From: Photobacterium sp. DA100
GTDB lineage: Bacteria; Pseudomonadota; Gammaproteobacteria; Enterobacterales; Vibrionaceae
Length of the DNA: 64,000 bases
Direction: 5' to 3'
Assembly (NCBI RefSeq): GCF_029223585.1
Contig: NZ_CP119423.1
Location: forward strand, 2,356,001 to 2,420,000
The notes below the pieces were generated by a model, which was not told the DNA's origin, did not search any database, and worked only from the letters and a program-made list of their open reading frames with translations. Made by a program: the position numbers and the translations under genes. Below are positions 9,031 through 19,453 of this stretch, piece after piece (within the stretch, counting starts at the first letter, position 1; every line of letters starts with the position of its first letter).

Positions 9031-10221
9031 ATGACAGCTTCAATTTATCTGGTTAAAGGCCGTGAAAAATCACTTCGCCGCCGCCATCCATGGGTCTTCT
9101 CGCGCGGGATTCAGCGTGTCGAAGGCAAGCCATCGCTTGGCGAAACCGTTGATATCTTCGACCACAAAGGTGAGTGGTTAGCACGCGGTGCTTTTTCTCC
9201 GCAATCTCAAATTCGCGTTCGAGTATGGACCTTTGACCGTAACGAAAAAATCGATGTGGATTTCTTCGTCAACCGCCTAAAAACCGCCCAAGGTTTGCGT
9301 GACATTCTTGCCGCCCGTGACGGCCTGACCGGTTACCGCTTGATTGCCGCTGAGTCAGATGGCTTGCCTGGTATTACGATCGACCGCTACCAGAACTTCC
9401 TTGTGTGCCAGCTGCTAAGCGCTGGTGCCGAGGCGCAGAAAGACGCTTTGGTTGAGGCCCTCAACATTTGCTACCCAGAATGTAGCGTGTACGAGCGCTC
9501 TGATGTATCAGTGCGCAAGAAAGAAGGTCTTAAGCAGCGTACCGGTGTACTGTCCGGTGAAGAGCCGCCGAAATTTGTCACCATCGAAGAGAATGGCGTC
9601 AAGATCAATGTCGATATCGTGGGTGGCCACAAAACCGGCTTTTACCTAGACCAGCGCGACAGCCGCGAAGCAGCAGTTAAATATGTCAACGGCAAGCGCG
9701 TACTTAACTGTTTCTGCTATACCGGCGGATTCGGCCTTTATGCCCTAAAAGGCGGTGCCAGCAAAGTTGTCAATGTTGATGTCTCCCAGCCTGCGCTCGA
9801 CACAGCACGCATGAATGCCGAGGCCAACGGCTACCCGCTTGAGAATGCCGAATTCCTCAATGCCGATGTGTTCAAGTTACTGCGTGAATACCGCGAGCGC
9901 GGCGAGCTGTTTGATGTTGTTATCATGGATCCACCGAAGTTTGCCGAGTCTAAATCTCAACTGGTCGGTGCATGCCGTGGCTACAAAGACATCAATATGC
10001 TGGCGATGCAGATCCTGAAGCCAGGCGGAACCCTGCTGACCTACTCTTGCTCGGGCCTGATGGATAACAATTTGTTCCAGAAGATCATCGCCGATGCGGC
10101 TTTGGATGCCAACCGTGAAGTACAGTTTATCGAACGCTTCAGCCAGGCCGCCGACCACCCTCTAGACAGTGCTTACCCAGAAGGCTTCTATCTCAAAGGT
10201 TTTGCCTGCTACGTGAAGTAA
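9031..10221 (+). CDS. rlmI: 23S rRNA (cytosine1962-C5)-methyltransferase RlmI
   Basis: SAM-dependent rRNA methyltransferase. A PUA domain ([14 protein letters not shown]) lies at the N-terminus, followed by an EEHEA-type linker and the Rossmann methyltransferase domain with [15 protein letters not shown] (SAM loop), VIMDPPKFA (motif IV) and YSCSG with the catalytic cysteine. From the ATG at 9031 it is 396 residues, the same length as E. coli RlmI. An in-frame ATG at 8968 would add 21 residues unlike the family. A terminator follows. Confidence 0.94.
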   Translation: MTASIYLVKGREKSLRRRHPWVFSRGIQRVEGKPSLGETVDIFDHKGEWLARGAFSPQSQIRVRVWTFDRNEKIDVDFFVNRLKTAQGLRDILAARDGLTGYRLIAAESDGLPGITIDRYQNFLVCQLLSAGAEAQKDALVEALNICYPECSVYERSDVSVRKKEGLKQRTGVLSGEEPPKFVTIEENGVKINVDIVGGHKTGFYLDQRDSREAAVKYVNGKRVLNCFCYTGGFGLYALKGGASKVVNVDVSQPALDTARMNAEANGYPLENAEFLNADVFKLLREYRERGELFDVVIMDPPKFAESKSQLVGACRGYKDINMLAMQILKPGGTLLTYSCSGLMDNNLFQKIIADAALDANREVQFIERFSQAADHPLDSAYPEGFYLKGFACYVK

Positions 10222-10250
10222 CACGTATCTGATCTTGAGCTATCATCCCA

Positions 10251-10280
10251 AAAAGCCAGCAGTATTTTGCTGGCTTTTGT
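10251..10280 (+). terminator. Rho-independent terminator after rlmI
   Basis: 11-bp stem AAAAGCCAGCA / TGCTGGCTTTT, loop of 6, then GTTT. Confidence 0.88.
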
Positions 10281-10328
10281 TTATCCATTGTCCTGTTGCC
10301 ATAGAGCGCTAGAGGCTCGGTGTATTGC

Positions 10329-11090
10329 CTAATTGGATAGCATCGCTGCAGCAGAACCACACAGCGTCATCAGGAACAGGAACCATTTCAGCGTTTCTGG
10401 CCGGGCTGAAATCGCCATTTTTACAGCGATGTGAGAGCCTACCATCGTCCCTGCCGCGAGGATCAAGCCGGGCCCCCACAGCACCAGATCTTCCATAATG
10501 AACAGCGCCAAAGCCACGAGTGTAAAAGCCAGAGCACATAGCATTTTCAGCGCATTCGCTCGCACCAGATCATAACGAAGCGTCCCTGCGAGCGCCGCCA
10601 GCAATACAAACCCGACCCCCGCCTGGACAAAACCGCCATAGAAGCCCGCCAAGCCCAGCCCCCACCATGAACTGGGAGTATCTTTTACTTTTTTGGGCTC
10701 TGTCCCCGCAGGCGGTGCAACAATCGCCGGGCGAATTAAAATGACCAGAGCCATTGTCAGCATGGTGCCCAGTAACAATGGCTTTATCCACGTAGAAGGG
10801 GCATAGGCAGCCCCAACCGCCCCCAACAAACCACCAATGATTGTCGGCAACAAGATAGCTGGTATATCTGATGTTTCCAGCTTGCCGTGACGACGAAAAC
10901 CGATCAGGGCCGTCAAGCCTTGTACGGCTACCCCCACCCGGTTAGTTGCATTTGCCACCTCGGCGGGCATCCCCATCACCATTAAAGCAGGAAGTGTTAG
11001 GTTAGAGCCTCCACCGGCTAGGGTATTGATGATCCCGGCCAGAAAACCGGTTCCGATCAGCAGGCTCGCCTGCAATAACGACATATCCAT
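10329..11090 (-). CDS. TSUP family membrane permease (TauE/SafE, YfcA-like)
   Basis: Eight predicted membrane helices in 253 residues, with the glycine-rich family motif near the start (GFLAGIINTLAGGGSNLTLP) and its repeat in the second half (AGFYGGFVQAGVGF). TSUP proteins export or import small sulfur- or carbon-containing anions. This copy stands alone between rlmI and yccT and gives no clue to its substrate. A second TSUP gene lies at 60.5 kb. Confidence 0.85.
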   Translation of the reverse strand: MDMSLLQASLLIGTGFLAGIINTLAGGGSNLTLPALMVMGMPAEVANATNRVGVAVQGLTALIGFRRHGKLETSDIPAILLPTIIGGLLGAVGAAYAPSTWIKPLLLGTMLTMALVILIRPAIVAPPAGTEPKKVKDTPSSWWGLGLAGFYGGFVQAGVGFVLLAALAGTLRYDLVRANALKMLCALAFTLVALALFIMEDLVLWGPGLILAAGTMVGSHIAVKMAISARPETLKWFLFLMTLCGSAAAMLSN

Positions 11091-11167
11091 TGTATTTTTC
11101 TATCCGTAGCAGAAACGTAAGCTGTGTATAAGCATCACGTCTAACAAAGTGTTATATTCGCGGACAT

Positions 11168-11218
11168 TATACCCAAGTGACTTCAAATTGCTGGATTCAG
11201 CGAGTTGACTTAGGTATA
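11168..11218. repeat. Short intergenic inverted-repeat element (TATACCCAAGT family)
   Basis: Begins TATACCCAAGTGACTTCAA and ends TGACTTAGGTATA, so the ends are imperfect inverted repeats. The first 20 bases resemble both ends of the longer element at 16064-16180, so they belong to one dispersed family. Confidence 0.6.
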
Positions 11219-11332
11219 AAAATGGCCATCAAAGTCAGTATTCAGCACCTATTCAGCTACCTAGCGACAAACTGCTAGGAGAATACCGATAAAAAACCAC
11301 TTATTTCGGACATTGTTTTTCAAGGAACCGCT

Positions 11333-11983
11333 ATGAAATTTCGTACAGCGTTAATGGCTATTGCAGCTTGCGGCATTAGCTTCTCCTCTCTTGCTGATGT
11401 TAAACTTGAACTCCCTTACCCAGCGGATCTTGTTGTGGTTAATGGTGTAGAGCAACACGGCAACGACACATTAACGCTACCCAATGGTGTCAACCAATTT
11501 GCATTCAGGTATATCGACTCGCTGCGTGAAAATGGCGATGACTACCTATTCAAATCAGAGGTTATCATTGTTAAGTTCGAGGCCAGCGACACAACGTTGA
11601 AACTCGATCTGCCAAAGCTGCGTACCGGACAAGATGCACGTAAATTTGAAAGATCTCCGCAGCTGGCCCTGATTGCAGCCGACGGCGAAAAAATCAGCTT
11701 TGAACAAGATAAGCTGATTAAGTCAGGCATTCAGTTTGGCCGTGACTTTGAAAAAGAAGTTGCCGTTTACAACCAGTCAGGCAAAGCAGCTGCGGTTGCT
11801 GCAGCAACAACGGCAGTACCAGTGACACTTCCGGCGACCGCTCAACCGGCAGGGACGTCACCTAAGCCACCTGTTGACCCGCAGCAGACACGTAATGTGG
11901 CTGAAAACATGCTTAATTACTGGTATGAACAAGCTGATGAAGCAACACGTGAGCGCTTCAAAGCAAAAATCAACCAAGAGTAA
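11333..11983 (+). CDS. yccT: DUF2057 (YccT/UPF0319) family exported protein
   Basis: Secreted protein of 216 residues with a clear Sec signal (about residues 1-21, cleavage after SLA). The family core VKLELPYPADLVVVNGVEQ follows. The C-terminal third has an Ala/Thr/Pro-rich linker and a final helix (NVAENMLNYWYEQADEATRERF). E. coli YccT has been linked to curli control, but I would not transfer that role. ATG 11333 is preceded by CAAGGAACCG. A strong terminator follows. Confidence 0.86.
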   Translation: MKFRTALMAIAACGISFSSLADVKLELPYPADLVVVNGVEQHGNDTLTLPNGVNQFAFRYIDSLRENGDDYLFKSEVIIVKFEASDTTLKLDLPKLRTGQDARKFERSPQLALIAADGEKISFEQDKLIKSGIQFGRDFEKEVAVYNQSGKAAAVAAATTAVPVTLPATAQPAGTSPKPPVDPQQTRNVAENMLNYWYEQADEATRERFKAKINQE

Positions 11984-11989
11984 TCTTGC

Positions 11990-12014
11990 AAAAAGAGCCT
12001 TCGGGCTCTTTTTT
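11990..12014 (+). terminator. Rho-independent terminator after yccT
   Basis: Stem AAAAAGAGCC / GGCTCTTTTT with a stable TTCG loop. The rest of the 390-bp gap to the chitinase gene (12015-12373) holds no gene I can support and should contain the chitinase promoter. Confidence 0.93.
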
Positions 12015-12373
12015 CTACACTGGTATCACCAATACTCCCCAAAATACCGCCTCTCCGACAATCAGCATTTATCGGCTGAAACCTTTCGGCAGCAAGACCA
12101 TCTGGTACCTAATTTCAGACCTGGAATACGTCATTCGTTCTTTCCGCTTTCGTCTCTAAAGCGACATAAATTTCACCATTATCGGTTCACGGTGCAAATT
12201 AAGCTCATGAACATTTCAAAATAAAAGCAACACACTGCGAAGTGACACGAAAAAATCAACAATTTAGCACATCCCTTCCAACATTCCTTTTATACTTTTT
12301 TCACGGCGCAACATAAGAGCTAGATGCCGCTTACAAATTCAATTAATGCGTGTCAACAAGTAAGGAATTTTCA

Positions 12374-14803
12374 ATGAAACATCTGAAACAAGGACAAGCG
12401 ATTACTCGAATACTCAAACTCAGCACCCTCGCTGTTTCGTGTATGGCGGCTTTCAATGCCATTGCAGCAATGGCTCCCATCACGTCAAGCCTAGCGAGCA
12501 TCGACGGACCAAACTGCCGTCCCGACGGCTTGTACCAAACACCCGATATTAACGTCCCCTATTGCACCATTTATGATGAAAATGGCCGCGAGATCATGGG
12601 GGCTGATCACCCTCGCCGAGTCATAGGTTATTTCACTAGCTGGCGCAGTGGCGATGACCCACAGGCCGCTTACTTGGTCAGTGATATTCCATGGCAGCAG
12701 TTGACCCATATTAACTACGCATTTGTCAGTATCGGCAGCGATGGCAAGGTCAATGTTGGCGACGTAACCGATCCTTCCAACCCGGCAACTGGCAAAGAAT
12801 GGCCTGGCGTGGAGATTGATCCAGCCCTAGGCTTCAAAGGACACTTTGGTGCACTCGCCACCTACAAGAAGAAACACGATGTTAAGACCTTAATTTCTAT
12901 CGGTGGATGGGCAGAAACCGGAGGTCACTTTGATGCTAACGGTAACCGCGTTGCCGATGGCGGCTTCTATACCATGACCACCAATGCAGATGGCTCGATC
13001 AACCACGCAGGCATCGAGAAGTTTGCCGCATCTGCAGTAGCGATGATGCGCCAGTATCAATTCGATGGCCTAGACATCGACTATGAATACCCTACCTCGA
13101 TGGCCGGTGCCGGTAACCCTGATGACAAAGCCTTCATGGAACCTCGCCGTGCCTACCTATGGGCATCGTATCAGGAGCTGATGAAAGTGCTTCGCCAAAA
13201 ACTGGATCAGGCTTCTGCGCAAGACGGCATCCACTATATGCTGACTATCGCCGCCCCCTCTTCGGGCTACCTGTTGCGGGGGATGGAGGACTTTGATGTC
13301 ACAAAATACCTCGACTATGTCAATATCATGTCCTATGACCTACACGGCGCATGGAACGACCATGTCGGCCACAATGCCGCTCTTTACGACACAGGTAAAG
13401 ATTCGGAACTTGAACAGTGGAACGTCTATGGCACAGCCGCCTATGGCGGTATTGGTTACCTAAACACAGACTGGGCATATCATTACTTCCGCGGCTCGAT
13501 GCCTGCTGGACGTATTAATATTGGGGTACCTTACTATACCCGTGGCTGGCAAGGAGTAACCGGCGGTGAAAATGGACTTTGGGGCCGTGCTGCCCTTCCT
13601 AACCAATCATTATGTGCCCCTGGAACCGGTGAAGGCGAGAAAAACAACTGTGGAAATGGCGCCGTTGGTATCGATAACCTGTGGCACGACAAGAACGCCG
13701 CTGGTGAGGAAATGGGCGCCGGTTCAAACCCAATGTGGCATGCAATGAACCTTGCCCAGGGTATCTTCGGTAGCTATAGCACAGCGTACAACCTCGACCC
13801 GGCGAACAACCCTGAGCATCAGCTGGTTGGTACGTACACCCGCCACTATGATACCGTTGCTGTTGCTCCCTGGCTGTGGAATGCTGACAAGCAAGTCTTC
13901 CTATCCACGGAAGACAAGGCATCCATCAATGTCAAAGCCGATTATGTGATCGACAAAGAGATCGGCGGCATCATGTTTTGGGAGCTAGCGGGAGACTACA
14001 ACTGCTACCTGCTTGATACTAGCGGTAACCGCACGACTGTCGATGCAACAGAAAATGCATGTCAGACGGGCAATGGCGAATACCACATGGGCAATACCAT
14101 GACCAAAGCCATTTACGAGAAATTCAAGTCAGCCACCCCCTATGGCAACAAAATCGCCACAGGCGCAATTCCCGCAGAAGCACTGGATATTACCGTTGAC
14201 GTATCGGGCTTCAAGGTCGGTGATCAGAACTACCCTATTAACCCAAAACTGACCTTCACCAACAACACTGGCCAAGAGATACCGGGCGGAACTGAATTCC
14301 AATTCGATATTCCAACATCAGCACCAGACAATGCCAAAGATCAATCCGGCGGCGGCTTAGCGGTCATCGCATCAGGCCATACCCGTGCCAACAACATCGG
14401 TGGCTTGGAAGGGGTCATGCACCGGGTCGCCTTCACTCTGCCAAGCTGGAAAAGCCTCCCTGCAGGCGGTACATACGAGCTCGACATGGTTTATTACCTG
14501 CCGATATCCGGCCCAGCCAACTACAGTGTTACTGTTGGAGGCAAGGACTTCGCGTTTAAGTTCGAACAACCCGACTTGCCACTAGGCTCCATCGGCGGCG
14601 GTAGTGGTGGTGGCGACGGAACTTGCGATACAACGGGAATCAACACCTACCCTAACTGGCCACAGACTGATTGGGCTGGTAACCCGAGTCATGCCAACCA
14701 AGGTGACAAAATCATCTACAACGGCATCGTGTACCAAGCCAACTGGTGGAGTAATTCAACACCTGGCAGTGATGGTAGCTGGGCTGTAGTGTGCACAATT
14801 TAA
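12374..14803 (+). CDS. Secreted GH18 chitinase (ChiA-like) with C-terminal chitin-binding domain
   Basis: Extracellular endochitinase of 809 residues. A signal peptide covers roughly residues 1-36. The GH18 barrel includes the active-site motif [11 protein letters not shown], whose glutamate is the acid/base, and [10 protein letters not shown]. Residues about 600-735 form a beta-sandwich domain typical of Vibrio ChiA. A GGGSGGG linker then leads to a carbohydrate-binding module of the CBM5/12 type ([15 protein letters not shown]...[20 protein letters not shown]). The start is the ATG at 12374 with AAGGAATTTTCA before it; a GTG at 12350 has no such site. It lets the cell feed on chitin, common in marine vibrios. 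Confidence 0.94.
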   Translation: MKHLKQGQAITRILKLSTLAVSCMAAFNAIAAMAPITSSLASIDGPNCRPDGLYQTPDINVPYCTIYDENGREIMGADHPRRVIGYFTSWRSGDDPQAAYLVSDIPWQQLTHINYAFVSIGSDGKVNVGDVTDPSNPATGKEWPGVEIDPALGFKGHFGALATYKKKHDVKTLISIGGWAETGGHFDANGNRVADGGFYTMTTNADGSINHAGIEKFAASAVAMMRQYQFDGLDIDYEYPTSMAGAGNPDDKAFMEPRRAYLWASYQELMKVLRQKLDQASAQDGIHYMLTIAAPSSGYLLRGMEDFDVTKYLDYVNIMSYDLHGAWNDHVGHNAALYDTGKDSELEQWNVYGTAAYGGIGYLNTDWAYHYFRGSMPAGRINIGVPYYTRGWQGVTGGENGLWGRAALPNQSLCAPGTGEGEKNNCGNGAVGIDNLWHDKNAAGEEMGAGSNPMWHAMNLAQGIFGSYSTAYNLDPANNPEHQLVGTYTRHYDTVAVAPWLWNADKQVFLSTEDKASINVKADYVIDKEIGGIMFWELAGDYNCYLLDTSGNRTTVDATENACQTGNGEYHMGNTMTKAIYEKFKSATPYGNKIATGAIPAEALDITVDVSGFKVGDQNYPINPKLTFTNNTGQEIPGGTEFQFDIPTSAPDNAKDQSGGGLAVIASGHTRANNIGGLEGVMHRVAFTLPSWKSLPAGGTYELDMVYYLPISGPANYSVTVGGKDFAFKFEQPDLPLGSIGGGSGGGDGTCDTTGINTYPNWPQTDWAGNPSHANQGDKIIYNGIVYQANWWSNSTPGSDGSWAVVCTI

Positions 14804-14821
14804 CCAGTTCAACGTAAATAT

Positions 14822-14848
14822 AATGCGCAGGGTCAAACCTGCGCATTT
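14822..14848 (+). terminator. Probable terminator after the chitinase gene
   Basis: 10-bp stem AATGCGCAGG / CCTGCGCATT, 6-nt loop, short T tract. Confidence 0.7.
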
Positions 14849-15334
14849 ATCAACCAAAACGATGCAAAAACAGTAAGATCCTAACTTCATAAATGAAAGA
14901 TAAGTGGAAAAATCTGGCTAACGACGATGAATATCGCAGGACATTGGTGCGAGTTCCTCTTAGTGAGAAGTAAAAAATTGCGATAAGGCGCTCACTTTTC
15001 AACCAAACAGTAAAGAGGCTAACATTTCTTTGTTTTCAAAATATGACATCAGATTTGACTTTATCAAACAATAAATTATCTCCGTGACAATTGTAACACT
15101 GGATAATTTGACTAGATCTTTCCCCTTTTAGACAAAATTTCATATAAAAATGACAATTGCTTTTAATTACTTGTAATTAATTATTTTTTGAGCAGGTAAA
15201 TGCAATAAAACAGGATTTTTTTGCTATTCTTCGGCTTGTCGATATTCCCTTTCGCGGCGTCTATTACTCACTTTTATGTGTTAAAGTCAGGCCCAATCAA
15301 CCTTAACGACATAATTGAACATTTTACAGGGACA
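14849..15334. other. AT-rich intergenic region
   Basis: No gene I can support. One 26-codon frame (14893-14973, beginning MKDKWKNLAND and ending VPLSEK) reads like protein but has no ribosome site, so it may be a relic or chance. The last 250 bp are very AT-rich and should hold the promoter of the next gene. Confidence 0.4.
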
Positions 15335-15982
15335 ATGAAAAAGCTAACCGTACTATTTGCAATGGCACTATTTCTTCTGCCACTGCAGGCCACTGCCAGT
15401 GTAATAACAAGCCAGCCTTATTCGAAAAATCCGCAAGCAGATATCTTGGTTAAAGACGTATATAACAAAGCAAAGTTAAATGGAGTCATTAACTATCAAG
15501 TATTTAAAGAAGCCTACGAGGCCTATTACAATACTAAGGGCCGGAAAAGGCCTGTTCTGACGATCATTGACTATAGTCTTCCTTCAACCAAGGAACGCTT
15601 CTTTGTTGTTGACCTACAACGGAACAAGCTACTCTACCGCACTTTCGTCTCACACGGCGTAAATAGCGGCGGTAAAAATGCCACTAAGTTCTCAAACACC
15701 GTCAACTCCCGCCAGACGTCTCTGGGGACCTTTCTCACCGATACCACCTACTATGGCGGTAATGGTTACTCACTTCGCTTGGACGGCCTAACACCGGGTG
15801 TCAACGACAATGCCAGACGCCGTTACATTGTTATCCACGGTGCTGACTACGCGACAAGATCTTTCATCAACCGTCACGGCTACCTTGGCCGCAGCTGGGG
15901 ATGCCCTGCATTACCAACAGAGCTGTCTCGGGAAATTATCGATACCATTAAGGGTGGCAGCGTTATCTACGCACACGCTTAA
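15335..15982 (+). CDS. Exported L,D-transpeptidase-like murein protein
   Basis: Exported protein of 215 residues with a Sec signal ending ATAS near residue 22. The C-terminal half resembles the murein L,D-transpeptidase catalytic-domain family: a histidine in VIHGADYAT and a cysteine in LGRSWGCPALP are the likely catalytic pair. It would cross-link or trim peptidoglycan in the periplasm. The start chosen is the ATG at 15335, which has CAGGGACA upstream and begins directly with the signal peptide; an upstream ATG at 15221 would add a spurious 38 residues. Confidence 0.82.
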   Translation: MKKLTVLFAMALFLLPLQATASVITSQPYSKNPQADILVKDVYNKAKLNGVINYQVFKEAYEAYYNTKGRKRPVLTIIDYSLPSTKERFFVVDLQRNKLLYRTFVSHGVNSGGKNATKFSNTVNSRQTSLGTFLTDTTYYGGNGYSLRLDGLTPGVNDNARRRYIVIHGADYATRSFINRHGYLGRSWGCPALPTELSREIIDTIKGGSVIYAHA

Positions 15983-16010
15983 TTAAATTCTCCTGTATTA
16001 TCGTTTAATA

Positions 16011-16041
16011 AACAGCAGCTTAATAAAGCTGCTGTTTTTTT
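16011..16041 (+). terminator. Rho-independent terminator
   Basis: 10-bp stem AACAGCAGCT / AGCTGCTGTT, loop TAATAA, then a run of T. Confidence 0.93.
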
Positions 16042-16063
16042 ATTGGCTATTCGGCGAATACGT

Positions 16064-16180
16064 TATACCCAAGATACTTCAAGGTGCTCTCCCTTCGGTA
16101 GGATCTTAGCCCATTCACTCCTTCGATGAAGCTTTTTAAAAGGGAATACCATTCCTGCATCTTGAAGTAACTTGGGTATA
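16064..16180. repeat. MITE-like intergenic element with terminal inverted repeats
   Basis: A 117-bp element whose ends are inverted repeats of about 24 bp (TATACCCAAGATACTTCAAG at the left; the complement of the right end reads TATACCCAAGTTACTTCAAG). It has no coding capacity. The 51-bp element at 11168 shares the same ends. Such palindromic elements are scattered through Vibrionaceae genomes. Confidence 0.75.
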
Positions 16181-16373
16181 TTTTTATTGGCATTAATATC
16201 CAAGCTTATTTGATATTTTATTTAAGGCATTGTTTTTATGAGTCATTAATTATTACATTAATGCCTAAATTATTATCCATGCCGATTAATCCTTCAGTAG
16301 TTCAATCATCCATATAGCAAGGCAGATAATATTCATAGATTAGAATGTTCGTATCGGTGTCTAACGATTATAA

Positions 16374-16404
16374 GTAAAAAAAATCCCTGCCTGGGCAGGG
16401 ATTT
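16374..16404 (-). terminator. Rho-independent terminator after ald
   Basis: Stem AAATCCCTGCC / GGCAGGGATTT. On the minus strand it is followed by a T run, so it ends ald transcription. The 16181-16373 stretch holds nothing else I recognise. Confidence 0.88.
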
Positions 16405-16423
16405 GATATCAGTGACGCTTATA

Positions 16424-17539
16424 TTACGCTAGCGCTTTCTCTGGCGCGATGTATGGAAGATCCAGTGCTTCAGAAACTTCTTCACAGGTGATCTGGCCAC
16501 GGTATACGTTCAGGCCGTTCAGCAGGTGCTTGTCTTCTTGCAGCGCTGCTTTGTAGCCCTTGTCTGCCAACTTGAGGATATAAGGCAGAGTCACGTTGTT
16601 CAATGCGAATGTCGATGTACGAGCAACCGCACCTGGCATATTAGCCACACAGTAGTGAACCACATCGTCTACGATGTAAGTCGGGTCGCTGTGAGTCGTT
16701 GCGTGCGACGTTTCGACACAGCCACCCTGGTCGATTGCAACGTCTACAATAGCAGCACCAGGCTTCATCTTCTTGATCATTTCGGCGGTAACCAGTTTCG
16801 GTGCGGCGGCACCGGCAACCAATACCCCACCAACAACAAGATCAGCTTCCAAGACGTGTTTTTCAATCGCATCTTTGGTTGAGTATACACACTGTACAGT
16901 GCCACCAAATTGAGCATCTAGCTGGCGCAACACATCGATGTTGCGGTCTAGCACAACCACGTCGGCACGCATGCCCACTGCCATTTGTGCCGCATTGGCA
17001 CCCACTACACCGCCACCGATAATAACCACTTTCGCTGGCTCAACACCCGGTACACCGGCAAGTAGCATACCGCGGCCGCCTCTTGATTTCTCAAGTGCTT
17101 GCGCACCGGCCTGAATAGACATACGGCCCGCAACTTCTGACATAGGAGCCAATAGTGGTAGGCGGCCTTTATCGTCGGTTACTGTTTCATAAGCGATGCA
17201 CACAGCCTTGCTGTTGATAAGGTCATGCGTCTGCTCTGGGTCTGGCGCAAGGTGAAGGTAAGTAAATAGGATTTGGCCTTCACGAAGCATTGCACGTTCT
17301 ACGGCTTGTGGCTCCTTAACCTTTACAATCATTTCTGATTCTGCAAATACCGCTTCGGCGGTGGGCAGAATCTGGGCACCTGCTTCAATGTAGTCCTGAT
17401 CGGTAAAGCCGATACCAGCACCAGCATTGGTCTCTACGTATACCTTATGTCCATGGGCAACGGCTTCGCTGACTGAAGCTGGCACCATACCCACACGGTA
17501 TTCGTGAACTTTGATTTCCTTAGGTACACCAATAATCAT
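16424..17539 (-). CDS. ald: Alanine dehydrogenase
   Basis: NAD-dependent oxidative deamination of L-alanine to pyruvate and ammonia. At 371 residues it has the family length. It shows MIIGVPKEIKVHEYRVGMVP at the start, the catalytic histidine in FTYLHLAPD, and the nucleotide-binding VVIIGGGVVGANAAQMAVGM. The start ATG at 17539 has AAGGAAACAAAAG before it; a longer frame to 17578 is not supported. Single gene with its own terminator and a 440-bp upstream region. Confidence 0.95.
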   Translation of the reverse strand: MIIGVPKEIKVHEYRVGMVPASVSEAVAHGHKVYVETNAGAGIGFTDQDYIEAGAQILPTAEAVFAESEMIVKVKEPQAVERAMLREGQILFTYLHLAPDPEQTHDLINSKAVCIAYETVTDDKGRLPLLAPMSEVAGRMSIQAGAQALEKSRGGRGMLLAGVPGVEPAKVVIIGGGVVGANAAQMAVGMRADVVVLDRNIDVLRQLDAQFGGTVQCVYSTKDAIEKHVLEADLVVGGVLVAGAAAPKLVTAEMIKKMKPGAAIVDVAIDQGGCVETSHATTHSDPTYIVDDVVHYCVANMPGAVARTSTFALNNVTLPYILKLADKGYKAALQEDKHLLNGLNVYRGQITCEEVSEALDLPYIAPEKALA

Positions 17540-17978
17540 CTTTTGTTTCCTTGCTGCCTCGTTAAAAGATATATACACAATAAAGAAAAAACCTTGGAAT
17601 GTGTGACCATTTTTTAACTTAAAACCAACAAATCAAACTGCCATTTTATTCCCAGTCAGCATAAGAAACTGTTTTTGAGCTCCGTCACACAAGAAAAAAC
17701 CAATAAACAACAACAAACCAGACCAGTTTACTACCTTTAAAGCCAAAACCAGCTTTTTAAACCAGCAACATAGTGCCTATACAGTCATAAACACCACACT
17801 AGCACGAGAAAAGGCTCACATTTTTCGTTGTTTTCAAGTGCTTCTTTTAAAAAAAGAGACATCTAATCGGTCATCCGCGACATTTTTCTCTATTTCTTTT
17901 TTCGATACGGGTACACTTCAATTCCCCACCGGCACGCCCCACCGAACAAATAAAAAACATTTAGGCAACAAAAAAGCC
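17540..17978. other. Upstream region of ald
   Basis: AT-rich, no gene seen. It presumably contains the ald promoter and regulator sites. The last bases before 17979 are the left half of a terminator that was split by the insertion sequence. Confidence 0.4.
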
Positions 17979-17988
17979 GCTAAAAAGC
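17979..17988. repeat. Left 10-bp target duplication of the IS element
   Basis: GCTAAAAAGC, identical to 19419-19428. Joining the flanks regenerates AAAAAGCCGC-TAAAAA-GCGGCTTTTT, a complete terminator. Confidence 0.85.
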
Positions 17989-19418
17989 TAACTCCTATCA
18001 ATTAAGATGCTTGGAGCGAACCACATAGCGAGTTTTACTGATACGAACGGTCCTTGATTTGGGCCGTTTTTTTCGCTCAGGCAAAATATAACGTTTTACT
18101 CGCTCTCGCATTGCCCTTAACTTCTTGGGTATTGAGCCGGGCGATGCGATTGCACACCACATTAATTCATCCTGGATATCCCTCAAAGCCATCATAAAAC
18201 TGATCCGTAAAGGCGACACTTTAGCTTCTTTCGCTATTCGGCTTATTTCCAACCGGACTAGATTATAGGCAATTAAGGTGCCCCAGATCTCCTGCTCAAC
18301 ACCTTCGATTGATTGACTGCGAAGTAGGATCTCATCCTCAAGCATGTCGTGTTTTATCTCCCCGTAACTGTTTTCGATTTCCCATCGTTCGAAGTAAACA
18401 TTAAGCAAGGATTGCAGGTCATATTTTTTGTCTGTTAGGGACGTCAAAACCCCTTTGATATGATTGGGTTGATCTTTTTCTGGATAAAGCGCAAGTCTAG
18501 CCTGCCACTTTTCAGGCAGATGAGGATCTTTTTTGCGAGCTTGTTGAGAAACATTCATTTCTACTATCAAGTCACGCCCGTCTTCATCTAACTGCTCTAT
18601 GATTGTGTACTTTGTATTGGATTTAATGGGAGTCATCCAGTGGCTAGAACCATGTTGGTTTTGCCAGTTAATCATCAACTCTGCACCTAAATAGCATCGG
18701 TCGAAAATAGTAAGGGAGTTGGCTGTTGCAGAGGAAATGAGTTGCTTGGCGTAGCTTTCTTCACCCTTGTAGCTAGGACCAAAAGCGACATTATGGATTA
18801 GCCGACTTCGGAGGGAGCAGAGTGCACATAGCCTTACAACTGGGTATTCAGTATGGCGAGTTTTACTGTGCTTAACGTATTGAAAATGCTCTGCAAGGGC
18901 TGGGGTATCGTGGGTCCTAAATTGCGTGCCATCTACAGAGAAAAGCTTTAACCCGAACCATGTATCTTCACTATCCTCTGTTTGTACCCAATGCTGTGAA
19001 GTTAATGTAAATAGGGCTTCGAGAGGCTTAGCTGTTAACCGTTTTCTTGCTTGGGGGATCGCACTCGGAGCAATGGACTCACCTAGAGAACTGGAAAGCT
19101 TAAGGTCTAGCTTATCAAGTACATCGGTAATCGGTCTATCACGGTATAAACCAATCCCAACAACAAGCCAGACCACAAGCTCAGCAGGTAGCTTCCGTCG
19201 CCTTAAACTTGCCTTGTTGGTGTCATCGAGTGCTTGTTGAATCCACTCAAGAGGCAACTCTTTTTGAAACAAAGAGAGTGAGTCAGGTGAAGCAAAATCA
19301 TCAACATCGATCAGCCAATGTGCCAACATAAAAAATACCCTCATACTTAATGTCTGAGGGTATTTTCACTCAACCGTAGGATCATTCAACTGATCAATGG
19401 CTTAACTGATCGGTGTTA
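17989..19418. mobile_element. IS4-family insertion sequence, about 1430 bp
   Basis: Bounded by imperfect inverted repeats: left TAACTCCTATCAATTAAG, right complement TAACACCGATCAGTTAAG (15 of 18 match). A 10-bp direct duplication GCTAAAAAGC flanks it, in the size range known for IS4-family elements. One intact transposase gene. The perfect duplication and intact gene suggest a recent insertion. Confidence 0.88.
17998..19329 (-). CDS. IS4-family transposase
   Basis: DDE transposase of 443 residues. Visible catalytic motifs are SVDGTQFR (first Asp), IFDRCYLG (second Asp) and the IS4 signature YFERWEIENSYGEIK with the catalytic Glu. The N-terminus matches the IS4 N-terminal domain. ATG 19329 is preceded by GAGGG at good spacing; an ATG at 19344 is possible. 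The gene is full length, so the element may be active. Confidence 0.93.
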   Translation of the reverse strand: MLAHWLIDVDDFASPDSLSLFQKELPLEWIQQALDDTNKASLRRRKLPAELVVWLVVGIGLYRDRPITDVLDKLDLKLSSSLGESIAPSAIPQARKRLTAKPLEALFTLTSQHWVQTEDSEDTWFGLKLFSVDGTQFRTHDTPALAEHFQYVKHSKTRHTEYPVVRLCALCSLRSRLIHNVAFGPSYKGEESYAKQLISSATANSLTIFDRCYLGAELMINWQNQHGSSHWMTPIKSNTKYTIIEQLDEDGRDLIVEMNVSQQARKKDPHLPEKWQARLALYPEKDQPNHIKGVLTSLTDKKYDLQSLLNVYFERWEIENSYGEIKHDMLEDEILLRSQSIEGVEQEIWGTLIAYNLVRLEISRIAKEAKVSPLRISFMMALRDIQDELMWCAIASPGSIPKKLRAMRERVKRYILPERKKRPKSRTVRISKTRYVVRSKHLN

Positions 19419-19428
19419 GCTAAAAAGC
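19419..19428. repeat. Right 10-bp target duplication of the IS element
   Basis: GCTAAAAAGC, identical to the left copy, followed by GGCTTTTTG, the other arm of the split terminator. Confidence 0.85.
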
Positions 19429-19453
19429 GGCTTTTTGTGAGTGTGACCAAAGG

